This document shows, one piece after another, positions 1 to 13,071 of a DNA stretch of 64,000 nucleotides. The stretch covers positions 12,600,437-12,664,436 of the forward strand of contig CP099840.1 in assembly GCA_030062745.1 (NCBI GenBank), read 5' to 3'. This stretch comes from Capitulum mitella (lineage: Eukaryota; Arthropoda; Thecostraca; Pollicipedomorpha; Pollicipedidae). Under the pieces are notes generated by a model. It was given only the letters and a program-made list of their open reading frames with translations, made no database searches and was not told the origin of the DNA. Position numbers and translations under genes: made by a program. Within the stretch, counting starts at the first letter, position 1, and each line of letters starts with the position of its first letter.

Positions 1-1760
1 CGTAACAGAAGGAAGATTCTCCTTGAGACCTCTAATGTTAAATACAAGGGCTCGACCTGCTGCGGAGCATTCCTGCATTGATGGAAGAATATCAGGAGAA
101 AATAGCGGTAATGTCCTATTGCACAACAAAAAAACGGACACTGCACGGCTCATGGAAGCTCTATTTCAGGTATACAAAAATATTTCAGGAAAATTCCACA
201 TCAGACTGAATGAGAATATACCATTCACTTCCGTTTGATAATTATCTGCGTTTATTGTCACCTGATGAAACGGCATTCCGCCATCAGCGAGCGCACAGGC
301 GTCCCTGATAATCATCGGTAGCACATGCTTCATGGATCATTCACCCCCTCCAAATTCCGCGCACTTCGTTGCCGTTTTTGAAGTTCAAAGAAATAATAAA
401 TTTCATCGTTCCACGATTGGTTCTCAGCTATTAAAACTGGCAAAAGAAGGCCGGTTTGGGACGACCTCAGGCGCTATGTCGATAACTGGCGCCGACTCCA
501 AAGATTCGGCCTGCCGGACGGCGGCATATTCCGGCCCCTGCTGCTGTGTGGACGGCTGGAGCGGAAGCCGCGGTCAGTTCCGCCGCTGTTGACCGGCTCG
601 TCCTCAGTCCTCACGCACGGCGCGCCGCCGTCGCCGCCGGCCGTCTCTTCACGCACACGCTGACGGCCGGAATGCCGCGGCGGCGGCGGCGAGAGCTGCG
701 CACAGCGCGCCTCTGTGGCCGGCCGGGCGGCGGGACGGGCCGCCGGTTAGCGCCGCCCGCCCACAAGGCCGGCTTTGGTCGCTCGAGCGGCGGCGGCCGC
801 CGACGCCGATCCGTCAGAACGGCGGCCGGACGGAATTCGCGCCCGGTTCCGGGACGCGCGCGCCGACACGCGGCCCGCGCCGGCGTCGAGGCCGACGCGA
901 GGCTGGCGTCGAGGCCGACGGCGGCGCACGCTGTCAGCGCCGACGGCGGGCCGCGCCCGGCGGTGCCGCTCAGCTGAGTGGCGTCCGGACTTTGGTCATG
1001 ACGTCCGGACGACTGAGTTAACAAGGCGACAGCGGTGCAGTATGGAAGCCCCTTTGGGATCAGTTCGGAATGTGTTCTTGATGTCTCCCAGAGTCGATCA
1101 CCCTTGGAGTCCTCCACGCTCATGTATTTCTGGCAGCCGTGATGGCCCTTGCTGGCGAACACGGATGGTGAAGCCCGTGTTGAGATCCACCACAGTCGAT
1201 GTCTGCTGGTGGGACTGCTGACAGGCTGCGGAGTTCGCCTCGGTACTGGCTCCACCTACGGCGGGGGCAGGCTGATGCCTGTCGGCTGGACGTCCCCCCG
1301 CCCCAACGTCCCAACACCATCCATACCACACGGTTAATTCCCCACACACAGCCGGAAGGGTTTTCCGGCCGTCAGTTGTCCGACATTGGGACATGATATC
1401 ATGACCAACCATGGCGCAGTGAGAATCGGATTCAGTCTTATCAGATCACCTACAGGTCAGGGGCCAAGTGCGGTTGAGTCGGGCGATCCGACCGCGGTTT
1501 GTGGACACTGGCCTCCGAGCACCAACAGAACCGACCCAACCCCAGTCTGACGCATGGCGGTCACCTCCAGCCGCCGAGACTCTGCAGCTGGCTGGAGCGG
1601 AGGCCGCAGGTGCCGTATTACCCTCCGACTCCCAGCTACCGAGACTCGACCGAGACTCGACGGATGAATCGAGCCGAAACCGTGGGCGCGGTACCAGTTG
1701 CCTGCTTCCAGTCATCGAAACTGAACAGTTGACCCGATTGGCGACCTTAGACGCGGTATC
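1..1760. other. Intergenic DNA with a GC-rich block at about 490-1000
   Basis: No coding sequence is recognised here. The first 480 bases are AT-balanced. From about 490 to 1000 the sequence becomes very GC- and CpG-rich, with runs of CGG and GCC. Long open frames on both strands in this block are explained by the scarcity of AT-rich stop codons, and none resembles a known domain. After 1000 the composition returns to mixed. The block could be an unmethylated CpG-rich regulatory stretch, but nothing in it proves that. Confidence 0.4.
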
Positions 1761-1985
1761 GGCTCCTGACTGTCGACAGCGAGCTGGGGCTGTCCTGGGC
1801 TGACGGCTCCTGACTGTCGACAGCGAGCTGCGGCTGTCCGGACCGGCGGCTCCTGACTATCGACAGCGAGCTGGGGCTGTCCGGGCCGGCGGCTCCTGAC
1901 AGTCGACAGCGAGCTGTGGCTGTCCGGGCTGGCAACTCCTGACTGTCGACAGCGAGCTGTGGTTGTCCGGGCTGGCGGTCCGTTC
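1761..1985. repeat. 43 bp minisatellite, about five copies
   Basis: The word ggctcctgac followed by tgtcgacagcgagctg recurs at 1761, 1805, 1848, 1891 and 1934, so the unit is 43 bp (44 once). Each unit ends in ctgtccgg followed by a short variable linker. Copies differ at a few positions, showing a moderately old tandem array. The SalI-type palindrome gtcgac occurs in most units. No gene overlaps it convincingly. Confidence 0.9.
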
Positions 1986-2589
1986 CGCCTCCGTCCCCCA
2001 GGGCGACGTCAATACTGGTGATGGATGGAGCCAAAATGGAGGCAAACGGAGAAATCAGAGATAGCGCGGACGGGGAGTGAAAGACGCAACGAAAATAGGA
2101 AGAATGGCGTGACGGGTAAACAGGAAGCCAGGCTGGCAGGAACTTCTGGAACTAATAATTAGCCTAGGTGGGGCGAGACGGACAAGCTCCTTCCACCGAT
2201 GCATCGCTAGGACGGGCGGTACCAATGACGCCAGTGCATACTGTTGGCGCATAGCAGTTCCAGTCGGCCGCTTACCGCCAGAATGCACTTATGCAGCCGG
2301 CGCCTTTGAGTCTCTTACGTATGAGGAGTGGTCCAGTGGCGTTGGCTGTTTCAGTTACAATCCTGCGGTATTATTTGCTTACCAGCTATTCGATAAGTCG
2401 TTGTTCTACGCCAATTCGAAGGATTCCTGGCGATCAAATATTTGTATGGAATTCTGTGCGTCTAAGTGGTCTATGCTGCCGCCCATTGGCGTCACCAAGT
2501 CTCGGTGCCTGTTTCTCCCATCCAACCTTGCTGATTTACATTGCTGTGGCCACAGTGAACTCCACAAAGTTATTGGAGCCATTGTCGGG

Positions 2590-2800
2590 TTCCCACTACA
2601 CATTGTCTGCTGTTGTCTGTCTGCTGTCTATTGCGTTGTTCTGCTTACGTAGTCTGCTGTCTGTTGTCTGTTGTCCGCTGCCTGACGGTTAGGGTCCGTT
2701 TTCCTGCCGTCTGTCATCTTCTTTCCGCTGTCTGTTGTTCAGTCCGCGGGCTCGACTGAGACGGGCCAGCAGCGGCGGCGGCGGCGGCGGCGGCGGCGGA
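2590..2800. repeat. CTGTYTG-rich simple sequence followed by a CGG triplet run
   Basis: From about 2600 to 2740 the plus strand is a degenerate pyrimidine/G repeat built on words such as tctgctgtctgttgtctg. At 2772-2799 there is an uninterrupted run of about nine CGG/GCG triplets. Both are simple-sequence DNA, and the overlapping open frames are low-complexity. Confidence 0.75.
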
Positions 2801-2879
2801 GACTGGCCGTGTCCTCCCGCAGATAGGGCGGCGTCCAACTGCGATAAACGTGTCGCGGCCAACTAATGAGCTGCACCGC

Positions 2880-3250
2880 CGACGGACGGTGTCGGGGACG
2901 GAGGACCGGACCGCGGGCGGAGGACCGGGACCGCGGGCGGAGGGCCGGAACCAGGGCCGGGGAACCCGGGCCACGGACCAAGGGCCAAGCCACATTCTGC
3001 GGACCAGGACCACGGCCTGAAGTCCGAGACCACGACCGGCGGACCGAGGCCACGGCCTGGGGACTGGTGTCATCTCCTGAGGAACGAGACCATCGCCTGA
3101 GGACCGCGACCACGTTCTGAGGACCGGAACCATGACCTGAAGACCGCGACATGACCGTAGGACCAGGACCAGGACCAGGACCAGGACCAGGACCAGGACC
3201 AGGACCAGGACCACTGCCACAGGACCAGGACAACGGCCCGAGGAACGAGA
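2880..3250. repeat. Degenerate GGACCG/GGACCA repeat with a (CCAGGA)n core
   Basis: The plus strand from about 2880 repeats ggaccg/ggacca words at roughly 20-24 base spacing (aggaccgcgaccac, aggaccggaaccatg and similar). It resolves at 3158-3211 into a pure hexamer array of ccagga, about eight copies. The minus-strand frames over this region read as runs such as VLVLVL or GPGPGP, which is typical of translated hexamer repeats and not of a gene. Confidence 0.85.
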
Positions 3251-6200
3251 CTACAGTCAGAGGACTGGCCCGAGGGCCGACTCCATACAGGCTGAGAACC
3301 GGCCTGGGGTGGTCTGCTGAGCGCTGAGGCAGTGGTCTGCTGAGGACTGATATGGAGCTCTGCTGATACCTGAGCAGGTAATTTGGTAAGAGGTGCTACC
3401 GCGCACTCGGAGTTTGGAACTGATATCTTCCGAGAATTCACCAACGATTTGCAGAAAACGTTTTTTTACGCGAGACAAGCGGCAGTCTGACAAAGACGGC
3501 GAAAATCATTTGGGGTCTCCTAAAACAAAAGACTGATGCCCTTCTTAAAAGCACAGACACCTGATGTGACAAATGATAGTTGTCAGGCAAGAACCGACCC
3601 AGTGAACCATTAGTGGTTCTTGAACTATTAGCAGAAATGCCACTGTCCGGACGGCCGAACAGCCCGGCGAGAACAGCAGTCTGAGCTCCGAGGCTGGGCT
3701 GGGCCTGTATTGCGACCAGGCATAGTGTGACGGGGCCGCACATCCGGCAGCATACGCTAGCTCTTCAGCCTCCTATTTCCATTGTTCTGGAGTCGACCAC
3801 CGCAAAAATGTCGCGTCACCATTCCCACGGAGTTCACTGGTTTGCCACGCGAGTCTACTCAGAAACGGACGCGAGCCGTCCAATAAAAGCCGCCGTTCGC
3901 CTTGTATCCGCTAAGTGTTCGTCGATAAACGAGTTTGGCACTGATTGCCGGTGCGATAGCGGACGTGAGAGGGGAAATAGCCCGCCAGCCGATGGATTAC
4001 ACGTTCCGGCAAAGCGAGCTTCATTTGGCTCCATCCTGCACAGCTGCACGTCACTGTGCACGCTGTCCATTGCCTGCGGGAAGTCACCAGTGCAGGATTG
4101 CTCGGGACGGCCCCGTCAGCCGCAGGACAAGGATTACCAGACCCGCCGCCGGAGGGCGCAGTGGAGTCTGGGTGAACCGATCGCGTCTCGTGCGTTTGAC
4201 GGGCAATTGGACGCCTTCGCCGACGATGACCAGCTCCGGGGTTCTGCGCGGCTCGAACCAGTGAACAGCCATTGACATGGGTCTGACCCGCTGTTCGTTG
4301 TCGGCTCTGCGATCTGTAAGGATCTGACCCGCCGTTCGTGGGTCGTTTGTGAGGGTCCGATGGTCCGTTCGAGAGTCGACTCTATAGCTGACACGGACCT
4401 GACCTGCCCCACACGGGAGGCTATCCATCAGTCCGCTGCCAGCCACGCCCCAGCAGACCGGCTATTTCGGGCCGGCCACGACGTGCACCAGACCCGACGC
4501 ACACACAGACGCATCGTCACCGGTGACGTCAGCCGGTCTGACCGCTGCCAAATGGTGCCAGGCTCCGCTCAGGCGATTGGCGATGGTCCGGTGAAATTCA
4601 CCTCATTGAAACACGACTTCATCAACAAAAATTGCGCAGTAGAAACTGCGCAACACGTGAGTTTTGATTGCGATCGATAAAATAAGAGTAATGAGTCGCA
4701 TTGCCTGTAGGGGTGATGAATGCGGTATGCGGTAGAATCGGCAGACCCCAGTTTACACTCATTGCATATTTCTAAGCCAATGCGCAACGTACCGCGATTT
4801 TTAGGAAGGGGTATGTCTCGCTGCCCATACAGTTGAATGACACGAAAAGCTACGCAGCTGTATAAATAGCGAAGATTCGTGAGAATTGATCGAGATTAAA
4901 TGAGATTTACCATATTGCATGTACATAGTTCATGGCTATAACAGTCGCATCTAATTTCGTTTCACTATTTACACGTAATGAAATGGTTCAATTTGGTCTG
5001 AAATACACAGACGAATGTTTGCTTCTCTAGCTTAGGTGAGGAACTGCCCTCCATGCCTCAAATGACGGGCCGCGCTCATGTTAAGGTCGACTGCGCCTTT
5101 AAGTGGGCACCAAGTAATGACGTTCTGGTTAGCTCAACGAAAACATTCAGGATCGATCCACTCCAGGAGAGACCGGAGGATTGAGTGTCATAGGCCTACC
5201 AAGTGGCGCAGAAGAGGGATGACGTGTAACAGTGAACAACCTCGGCAAAAAACTCCGACTCTCCCAACTATCGGATGTTTTCATGGCACTGCAATTTATC
5301 AGCCTTGCTATAAAATACATCTCGTTGCACAGTCTGTGTCTTCTGCATGAGAGACGAGCCGCGTGCGGAGTGTGTGCCAGTCTTTTGGCTGATAGGGCTG
5401 CAGTACGGCCAAACGCTCTTTCAATCAGACTTTTGATAAATTACCTGCATCGTATTGTGTGCGCTTTCCGAAAATATGCCACCGAACCGGCATAGCAAAA
5501 GGAGGCACGGCCGCCATTTTGTTGAGCACACGAACAATGGCAAGTTACGCAAACATCCCGATTTAAGGTTTAACAGCTACTTTTCGGTATCATTTATCAA
5601 TTTAATTGCAGACGGTGTTTTTTCAGCGAACATTTCTTCTTGATGGACTGAAGCACGCGTAACAAGTCTTAGTGCCACTATTCATTCGCCGTTTTAGCAA
5701 AATATTCACCAAACGCAAACTATCCCAGTGATCAGTTACTGACATTGGGTGACTGCGCCCAGCCCACCGGCCGCCAACGTGACGGCACAGAGGCATCGCC
5801 GGCGGCATCAGCATCGCACCCTGACGCGCTGAAGGCGAATCTGGAGGGACGGGGGGGGGGACGAGCGGGCAAATTATCGCGGCAGGTGCCCCTTTCATTA
5901 CTGCCCTTTATTGGCGGCACTGGTGCGGCGCCCGACCATCATATATCATGAGCGGTGTTTAATATCTCCATAAGTGACAATCTATTTTCACGGGAGACAG
6001 TCATAAGCCCGGGCGCGGCGTCCGCTCGCCGTCATGACGCCCATGACGTGAATAGGGAGGAGATTTGCGAGCGACGCCAAGGTGCATCGAAATGGGGATC
6101 ATGCGGATAATTGCCGGCGGGCGGCGTTTCCATGTCGTGCCCGCGCCACAGACGGAGGGCGAGTTCTGCTTAACAAAAATGCATCGAAGGCCTCACGGAA

Positions 6201-7660
6201 TATGCCGTGATCATTCGATAATGGACTGCTGGCGTGAAAATTATACTTTTTCGAAGGTATTAATACATATATAGGGTTGCATGGCAAACTGGTTCCGAAT
6301 ATCTCATTCATTGGCATTTTAATTTAGGCTTGATATGCTGTGCTATGCCACTGTTATGAATACAAGAGAGCTTAAACAAACAAAGTTGTAATAGGCACTC
6401 ATTAAATCGCATACTACTGGTTTCGGATTTTTTTGCCACACATAAACTGGGGATGTCCTAATTAACATGAAAGAAGGGCGTGTTTTTGTCTCAATCGCTT
6501 TGCTGTTCATTTCACAAACGGAATTTTTACTATGGCTCCGTCTGTGCTTTGGCAAGGTTTTGCACACAGTTGCTGGCAGCCCGTCGTACCGTTCTTGCAG
6601 TGCAAGTCGATCTTTGCTTCCATGTCACGCGTTTCTCCCAAAGGAACTTCATTATAAAGGATGTAAAGCCACCGAACTGCTGATTGTCCATGGTTTTTGT
6701 GGCTACCACTCGATGTCCCGCTACGCAGTTTTGCGGATGCCCACTCCGATGTATTGCGTATTCCCAGTTTTATTTCCGTCGATATCCGTCAAAGGGCTGC
6801 TTAAGAGCGGGATAATTTCTTGAGCCCATGTCGCGGAATGCAGAGATGCAATCGATCGCCATTTTTAGGGAAATTTCCTGCAAGCATTGCGTACGTTTTT
6901 CTGTTCGGGCCATCTACCCATCTTTCACTCTGCATGTAAGATCACTTGATGTTTAGCCTGAGGCGCAATTTTCCAGAAGCTAAATTTTAAGTTGAAGTGA
7001 AATAAAGAAGATGGCCTAAGAAACTAAAGGTATGGGTATGTTTAAAATAAACGTGGCATCCTCTTTTAAAATCTGGTCCTGGCGAAATTCACGCCACCAA
7101 GCCATACGGACCAATCAAAATTCCCATTTTCTTCCGGATCGTGCTGCATGAGCTCGGATCAAATGGACAGACCAGGTAGACGCACAGGGAAGCTTTAGTG
7201 CAAGGCGAATCCGGCTGTTGAAACGTTCATACCGCAGAGGCAGCGAGTCTTGACCGACGAAGGCTGCCCCCTCCCGATTAAAGCGGCCCGTGCAAGCCGA
7301 GAGAGACCTGAACTGTTCAGCGTCGCTTTGTTGGGACATCGCTGCTGACGCAGAACAACGCAGAGCGACGCGTCCTTTTTCTGCCGCCGCGAACGGAAGC
7401 GATTCGGCGGCGGAGACGTGCAGCGGACGGACGTGCGACAGCCGACCGCGAAACGACGCAAACGAACCGGCTGCTCTGAAATTCCCTCCATTCTGTTGTT
7501 CGCTGTTCCAGGATAATTTCACCGCTAGCTATGTTAACGATCATCGGTATCACTGCATACGACGTTTCCGAACGGAGAAAAAGCCCATGGACTATGGCGA
7601 GCATTTCCGCAGAGCCGGGCTGGCGGGCTTTGTTTTTGTGCGCGCCATCCGACGGCTGGC
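3251..7660. other. No recognisable gene; unique intergenic DNA
   Basis: I see no coding domain, RNA gene or transposon end in this stretch. Composition alternates between GC-rich (3.7-4.6 kb and 5.75-6.15 kb) and AT-rich (4.6-5.7 kb and 6.2-7.1 kb) segments. A ten-base G run is at 5851-5860. The short open frames have no protein-like features. Confidence 0.4.
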
Positions 7661-7665
7661 GGCCG

Positions 7666-7864
7666 GGAGCCAGATCGACTCAGTTCTGACAGCAGGGAGC
7701 CAGGTCGACTCAGTTCTGACAGCCGGGGCCGGTTCGGCTCAGTTCTGGCGGCCGGGGAGCCAGCCCGGCTCGGTTATGACGGTTGTGGAGTCAATTCGGC
7801 CGAGTTCTGGCGGCCGTGGAGCCAGTTCGGCTCGGTTCCGGCGGCCGGGGAGCCAGTTCGGCCG
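7666..7864. repeat. About 30 bp minisatellite, six to seven degenerate copies
   Basis: Units beginning ggagccagatcgactcagt start at 7666, 7696 and 7726, spaced 30 bp. More diverged units (agttctggcggccggggagc) continue to about 7864 at slightly longer spacing. The first units are nearly identical, so the array grew by recent duplication. The 261-codon plus-strand frame over this region (7290-8075) consists largely of this repeat and GC-rich flank, and I do not regard it as a gene. Confidence 0.85.
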
Positions 7865-7869
7865 TCGGT

Positions 7870-9240
7870 CGGCGCGGAGACGTCAGCGAGCCAGGATCGA
7901 TGACGCCGTCCGCAGGCGGCGCGAGGTCACGCTGGTGCCAATTACGGCCCCTCGGCGGCGGCCGACACGCTCCCCTCGCCCGCTGATGGTCAGGAGAGCT
8001 CCGCCCGGCCCAGCCGGCATCACGTGGTCGTGGTCCGCACGCTGCAGATGTCCAGCGTTGTGGTCGAGATGGTGAGGGAGGACGCAAGTCAGGCCTTCAC
8101 TCCGGCTGTCGGGTACACCGACTTTCGGTCTCCAAAAACAAAACAAAATGGAGTAAAAAATAGAAAAATGAAATAAGAAAATAAGAATGAAAAACGTGAG
8201 TTTCTTATTTTTGTAAGTCGCGTCGCACGTGGTCTGACCTAGAGATTGATAGCATCTACTCCGTCCTGGAAACTGAGGACATCTGTTTCATCTTGGCGAC
8301 TGGGAGCATCTCGATCTTTGACTTAGAACTAGGCGTCATGACGTGTCATGTTGCAGTGTTCCAAAATATGATGTGTTCTGGCCTAGCAGCCGGGAAGAAC
8401 GGCTCTGTCCTGCAGACAGGAAATTGTATTTGTTCTGACATGGCCGGCCTAACTCATCGGCGCAGCCATGGGTGGTGTGACCGCGCGGGTCCGGCTGCAT
8501 TACCCAAGATTTCGATGAATGTTTCCTTTTTTGCGGCGTCATTTCCCTAGACACCGTGTTTCGCTACTTTCCATACACCAGTAAAATAGTATTTCCGTCC
8601 TCACACCTGTATGTGCCGCATATAAAAAATGACAAAACAATGCCAAGTACAAACAAAAACAACAAAAACGAACGGCCGAACGGCGCGCAGTGCCCCACGC
8701 AGGCGGAACGTATGGAGGCCTCGCCCGCGAAGCGAGGGCTAGACGAGCGAGCCAGCGCGCCAGCTCAGCCGGCAAGACGCCGACGTAGCCTTTACAAGAC
8801 ATGTTTTAAATAGCTTTTTCTTTTAATAACGTTTTGTGTAATTAAAGGATGTTTTGAGATTCTGTTTCGTCTGTTTTTATACATTTCACCAAGCGCACTG
8901 TTGTTTAGGTATTTGGCTGCTAGGAATGTTGCGTACATGCACGGTGTCAGAGAAAGCGCTAATTTATTTGGTGCGATAGTGGTAAGTTATAGTATGCGCA
9001 TAAAATAACCCGCAATTTGCTAGGAAATGGTAACGTGTTTGCTCAGGAAGGAAAAAGAAGCAAAGTTTTCACAACTTTTTTGCCTGAAGATAACTTTGAT
9101 GTGTAAAACGTACTTCATCGAATGAATGAGGTATCCATAGCCAAGGCATTTCCCAAGATTTCGGTCATATCCCCAGATTCTGATATCCGAGCCGATTTCC
9201 CTAGAAAGGGGAAATTTCCCTAAATGTGGTCACACTCGCC

Positions 9241-9286
<46 letters not shown>

Positions 9287-11080
9287 TGAGATACCCGCCC
9301 CCTAGGTTGAGAATTTAACGTTTTAATGCTCACCGGAAATGCGAAAAATGCAAAGCCCCGGAGCTCGAAAATAAAGAGGGCGAAGTCTGAATAGTTTACA
9401 GTTTTGAGGGGGTTAGGATTGTTCTGGTTCCGTCCTTGAGGAAATCCTGATCATGCCCCTGACCTGATCTGATCTGCTAGTTTGCATTCTGCGGTTATTT
9501 CGGCGGCCCGCGGTGGACGGTGGACGGATGAGCGGACGGCCGTCTGCGGCACCGTTGCTGGCGCCGCCGCCCCCGCTCCCTGGCGCCGCCGGGATGATTG
9601 CAGAGCGCCGCTTTGAGCACCGGTCACTGCTGCCTCCAGCTCGCCAGGACTCAGAGGTCACGACAGGGACAAACTACGAATGATCGGCGTCCGACGACAG
9701 CGAAGGAAACGTCGGCTGACCCTACGCCTGATGCCTCTCGCATCCCTGCGGAACTGGGGGATTCTTCTCCTTTTCACCAAAGGGAGGCAGATCTCTGATG
9801 ATAGCCAGCGGCTAATGGCAACCACCATAGCGGTCAAGTTCACCTCACATCTAGCAAGCACTCATCAACACAACACGCAACATGACGAGACATGGAAATA
9901 ATCGAAAACTACCAGTAACTCCAAGAGCTGCTGTTCAATCGCAATCTTATCCTAAGTTCTTTAAGTTCTTTCCAACTCCCCAGACCCCATTTATGGACTG
10001 TCGCTGGTCGTAAACTAGCGAAGCGTTCACTTCAACCATTCATTGGCATGTGTGGAACATGTCGGATGACATTCTTGCGACATGGCAACACATTTTCACC
10101 TGAGGTACGCGGACGGGTTGGAGATGTGGATCACGTGACCTTGCGGTCAGGCCGGCCAACACCACTGACGAGTCTCCCCAGATGTTTGCTCGACATAAAG
10201 GGGAAGTTGCCGCCACTCGCGTTACATCGCCGAACTCTGTGTCCCCCCGCGCCCCGCCGCAGCGAAAATAGAACACGCTGGACAGATAGAATTTCACCCA
10301 ATTCTCCCATAACTAGGCTCATTATTGGCGGTAATTACTACAATTTATGAAGGGAAGTCTTAGATTATGATGCAGGTGATTTGTTGGCCGGGGCGGCGCC
10401 GCCGAGATCCGGTGCTGTTTGTTTTGTCTCGCGTCGGCTGTCACCCCAGCGCTCCGCAGGAGCCGCCAGCGCAGCCGACAAACGCCGGCCGGCGGGGACC
10501 GGGCGGCACTCGGATGGCCGTCCGGCCCCGGTCCCGCGAGGCCGCCGGCCCGCAGGGTCCCGCCGGGAGCGCGGTGGCCGCTCCTCTGGTCCGGCCTGTT
10601 CCGGCTGGCCGTCCTGCGTGCCGCTGCTGGCCTCAGTCGGCTCCCGCGACCTCGCTTAGAGACGGACCAGATTCGCGTCCTTGTCCCGTCCGTCCCCACG
10701 CCATTCCACAGCGCACTGAGACACGCATACACTTGAGCGATTGTCTCTCAACCACTGGAAGCATTGTTTTGAAGTCGGCAAGGCCTCTTTGAAGTCGACA
10801 AGGTCTCGCCGAGGAGGTTACTCGACTGTATGCCGTTCATCTTGCTAGTGACGCGTCTACCGCTCAACATGAGCGTTTGATGTTAAAACAAATTTTGGAT
10901 GAAGTTTTATTTTTTTCGCGAAACGAGCTGTTCAGTTTTTGCTATTTTCTTGTTACGCAGAACTGTGCGTGAAGGAACAACGATATCAGTCCTAACAGGC
11001 TCTTCATTTTCAGAACCCTGCAGTAACCGATTCACACGGTCCACCTAACTTCGGTCACTCACCTTTCCCTCTCTCCCTCA
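7870..11080. other. No recognisable gene; contains a GA microsatellite at 9244-9282
   Basis: Unique DNA without an identifiable coding domain. The only clear simple repeat is (GA)n at 9244-9282. A GC-rich pocket lies at about 10380-10660, with overlapping frames on both strands that look like composition effects. Confidence 0.4.
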
Positions 11081-11084
11081 GTTA

Positions 11085-11830
11085 CATCAGCCGCCTCCAG
11101 CAGAACACCGATCCGCGTCTTCTGCCCGGCCCGGCCGGACACCCGAGGGGGGGGGACGGCGAGGGGACGGGAGTCTGGGACCAGACGCCGGCGGCGGCGC
11201 CTGTGTTCGCCGACCCGCGCCGACTCGGAACCGACCCGATATCCGGCGGAACCGGCGCCGCCTCGGATGGGAAAATCATTAGCGCCGCCTTTCGGCCGGG
11301 CCCGTTCCGGTGCGTGGCGCGGCGGCCGCGTCCCGGCACGCCTTTTGTGCCGCCGGCGGGACCGTCCGCCGCCGGGCGACACCAGACAAACGCTTAATGC
11401 TGCCAAACACTGAATTAGCCCGCCGAGGCGGCGACGTCGGGCCGGCGGTCGAGCCCGGCTTTCCTCAGATCTCTTCAAAGGGTCGGTCTCGCTCCGTACA
11501 GCCGGCACCCAGCCCGGCTCGAGACAATGCCGGATTGAGGATCGGCCGCCGGCGGCGGCGGCGGCGGCGCCGGCGGCGGGCGACGACAGGCGGCCGCTGC
11601 CGCCGTCCGGGCCGCCGGGCCGACCCTCCGACCCGCCAGCGTCCCGCGCCATCGACACTGAACCAGGTCGGCTCTCCGCTCACGGCCGGCAGAGCGGAGC
11701 GCCAGCGGCAGCCGGCCGCCGCCGCGGCCGCCGGCGGCAGCGGCGCGGCAGGGCGCAGCTACAGACGCAGCGCGGATCAATCGAGGCCGAGAGCGGACGA
11801 GCCCGCGAGCTGAGCCGCTCTCTCGGTAGC
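11085..11830. other. GC-rich, CpG-rich block with CGG triplet runs
   Basis: About 750 bp of extreme GC content with a CGG/CGC triplet run near 11550-11580. Open frames of 160-199 codons occur on both strands at once, and their translations are Arg/Pro/Ala/Gly low-complexity. That is what random GC-rich DNA gives. It may be a CpG-rich regulatory block or a lone GC-rich isochore fragment. Confidence 0.45.
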
Positions 11831-12035
11831 GTAAGCGACCGGCCGGCGTCGTCATGACACCCCGCCACGCGGTCTCGTGCCATCCCCTCGGGCAATAACC
11901 ACCGCATTGCGGACCGCAATGGGCGCGGCGTTGATGATTTCCCGAGTGAATTAACACTTTAATCGGGTAGTGTAGGCAATCTGTTGTCCGGATATGGGGT
12001 GCGCCGATGAGATTGCATTTTCAGGCGGTTTGCAC

Positions 12036-12037
<2 letters not shown>

Positions 12038-12071
<34 letters not shown>
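12038..12071. repeat. (TA)n microsatellite
   Basis: An uninterrupted alternation of T and A of about 34 bases follows gcacg. Confidence 0.95.
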
Positions 12072-12074
<3 letters not shown>

Positions 12075-13071
12075 AGTGTGTATGTGTTCATATCTATTCA
12101 TATGCATTCACAACCATTTGTATGCAACTCCAACAAACACGATTTGATAGGTATAAGCCAGCCGTCAGGATATTTGGACTAGAAGAACTTAATGCTCACC
12201 CGATAGCCAATTATCTTTCAGAGCCGTCTTGAGTCATGCGCGAATTTTAATTAAAGGAAATCAGAGGTACGCCAAGAATTTCATTATTGTTCTTCGGTTT
12301 TCTACGTTACAATGTGCTAAGAGCCGACAACTGATTGACGAATTCCGAACATTTCAAAAACGCGACTAATCAAGCTAGATGATTCGATCCCAGGTCGGGG
12401 CGGATGCAGACCGGCCCCGAGACGGACACAAGCTTAAATGAACGGCGGCTTTCAAAATTGTGTTCTAAGTACGGGCATGATTTAAATCCTAGCGCGCGAC
12501 GGTTGTCTGGGTGCATCAACAACCCTAATTTCTTGTCAAATGCGTTCGTTTACGCAGCGTTTAGCCCATTTACACATGTCCGGTCGTTGGAAGAAACTGT
12601 GTTATGGCTGGTTTTATTGTAATACAAATGTTTACATATAAGCAGCCATCCAGCAGTCCTTTCTACCTGCGACTGAAAGCCCATCCACCGACCATAGGCA
12701 TATTACAAAGGTGTATCGTTAAGGCAGGAGCTTGGCCTGGCTCTGACCTTGCATTCCGAAGAACTGGATCAGCTCAGCACAATGGACCACGAAGCAAAAA
12801 TAACATGTCGATATCAAGAGCAAAGACGAACCAACGGCCCAATACAAGGCTTTCTTTCACCTTTTGATGACGACTGTTCACGTTTTTGGCCTCACGATTA
12901 CAAAACGTGATTTTTGCTTAATCGTAAACTACAGCACTGCTTTCGTTCCGTCACGTTTTGCAGTTGCTCTGCTACTCGAGCTGCCCCGGCGCGTGATACG
13001 CCCCGGCTCACGCCCCACCTGCCGACGGGAGGAGAGTTTCGATCCAGACCACTCTCCGTCACCCCGCGGCC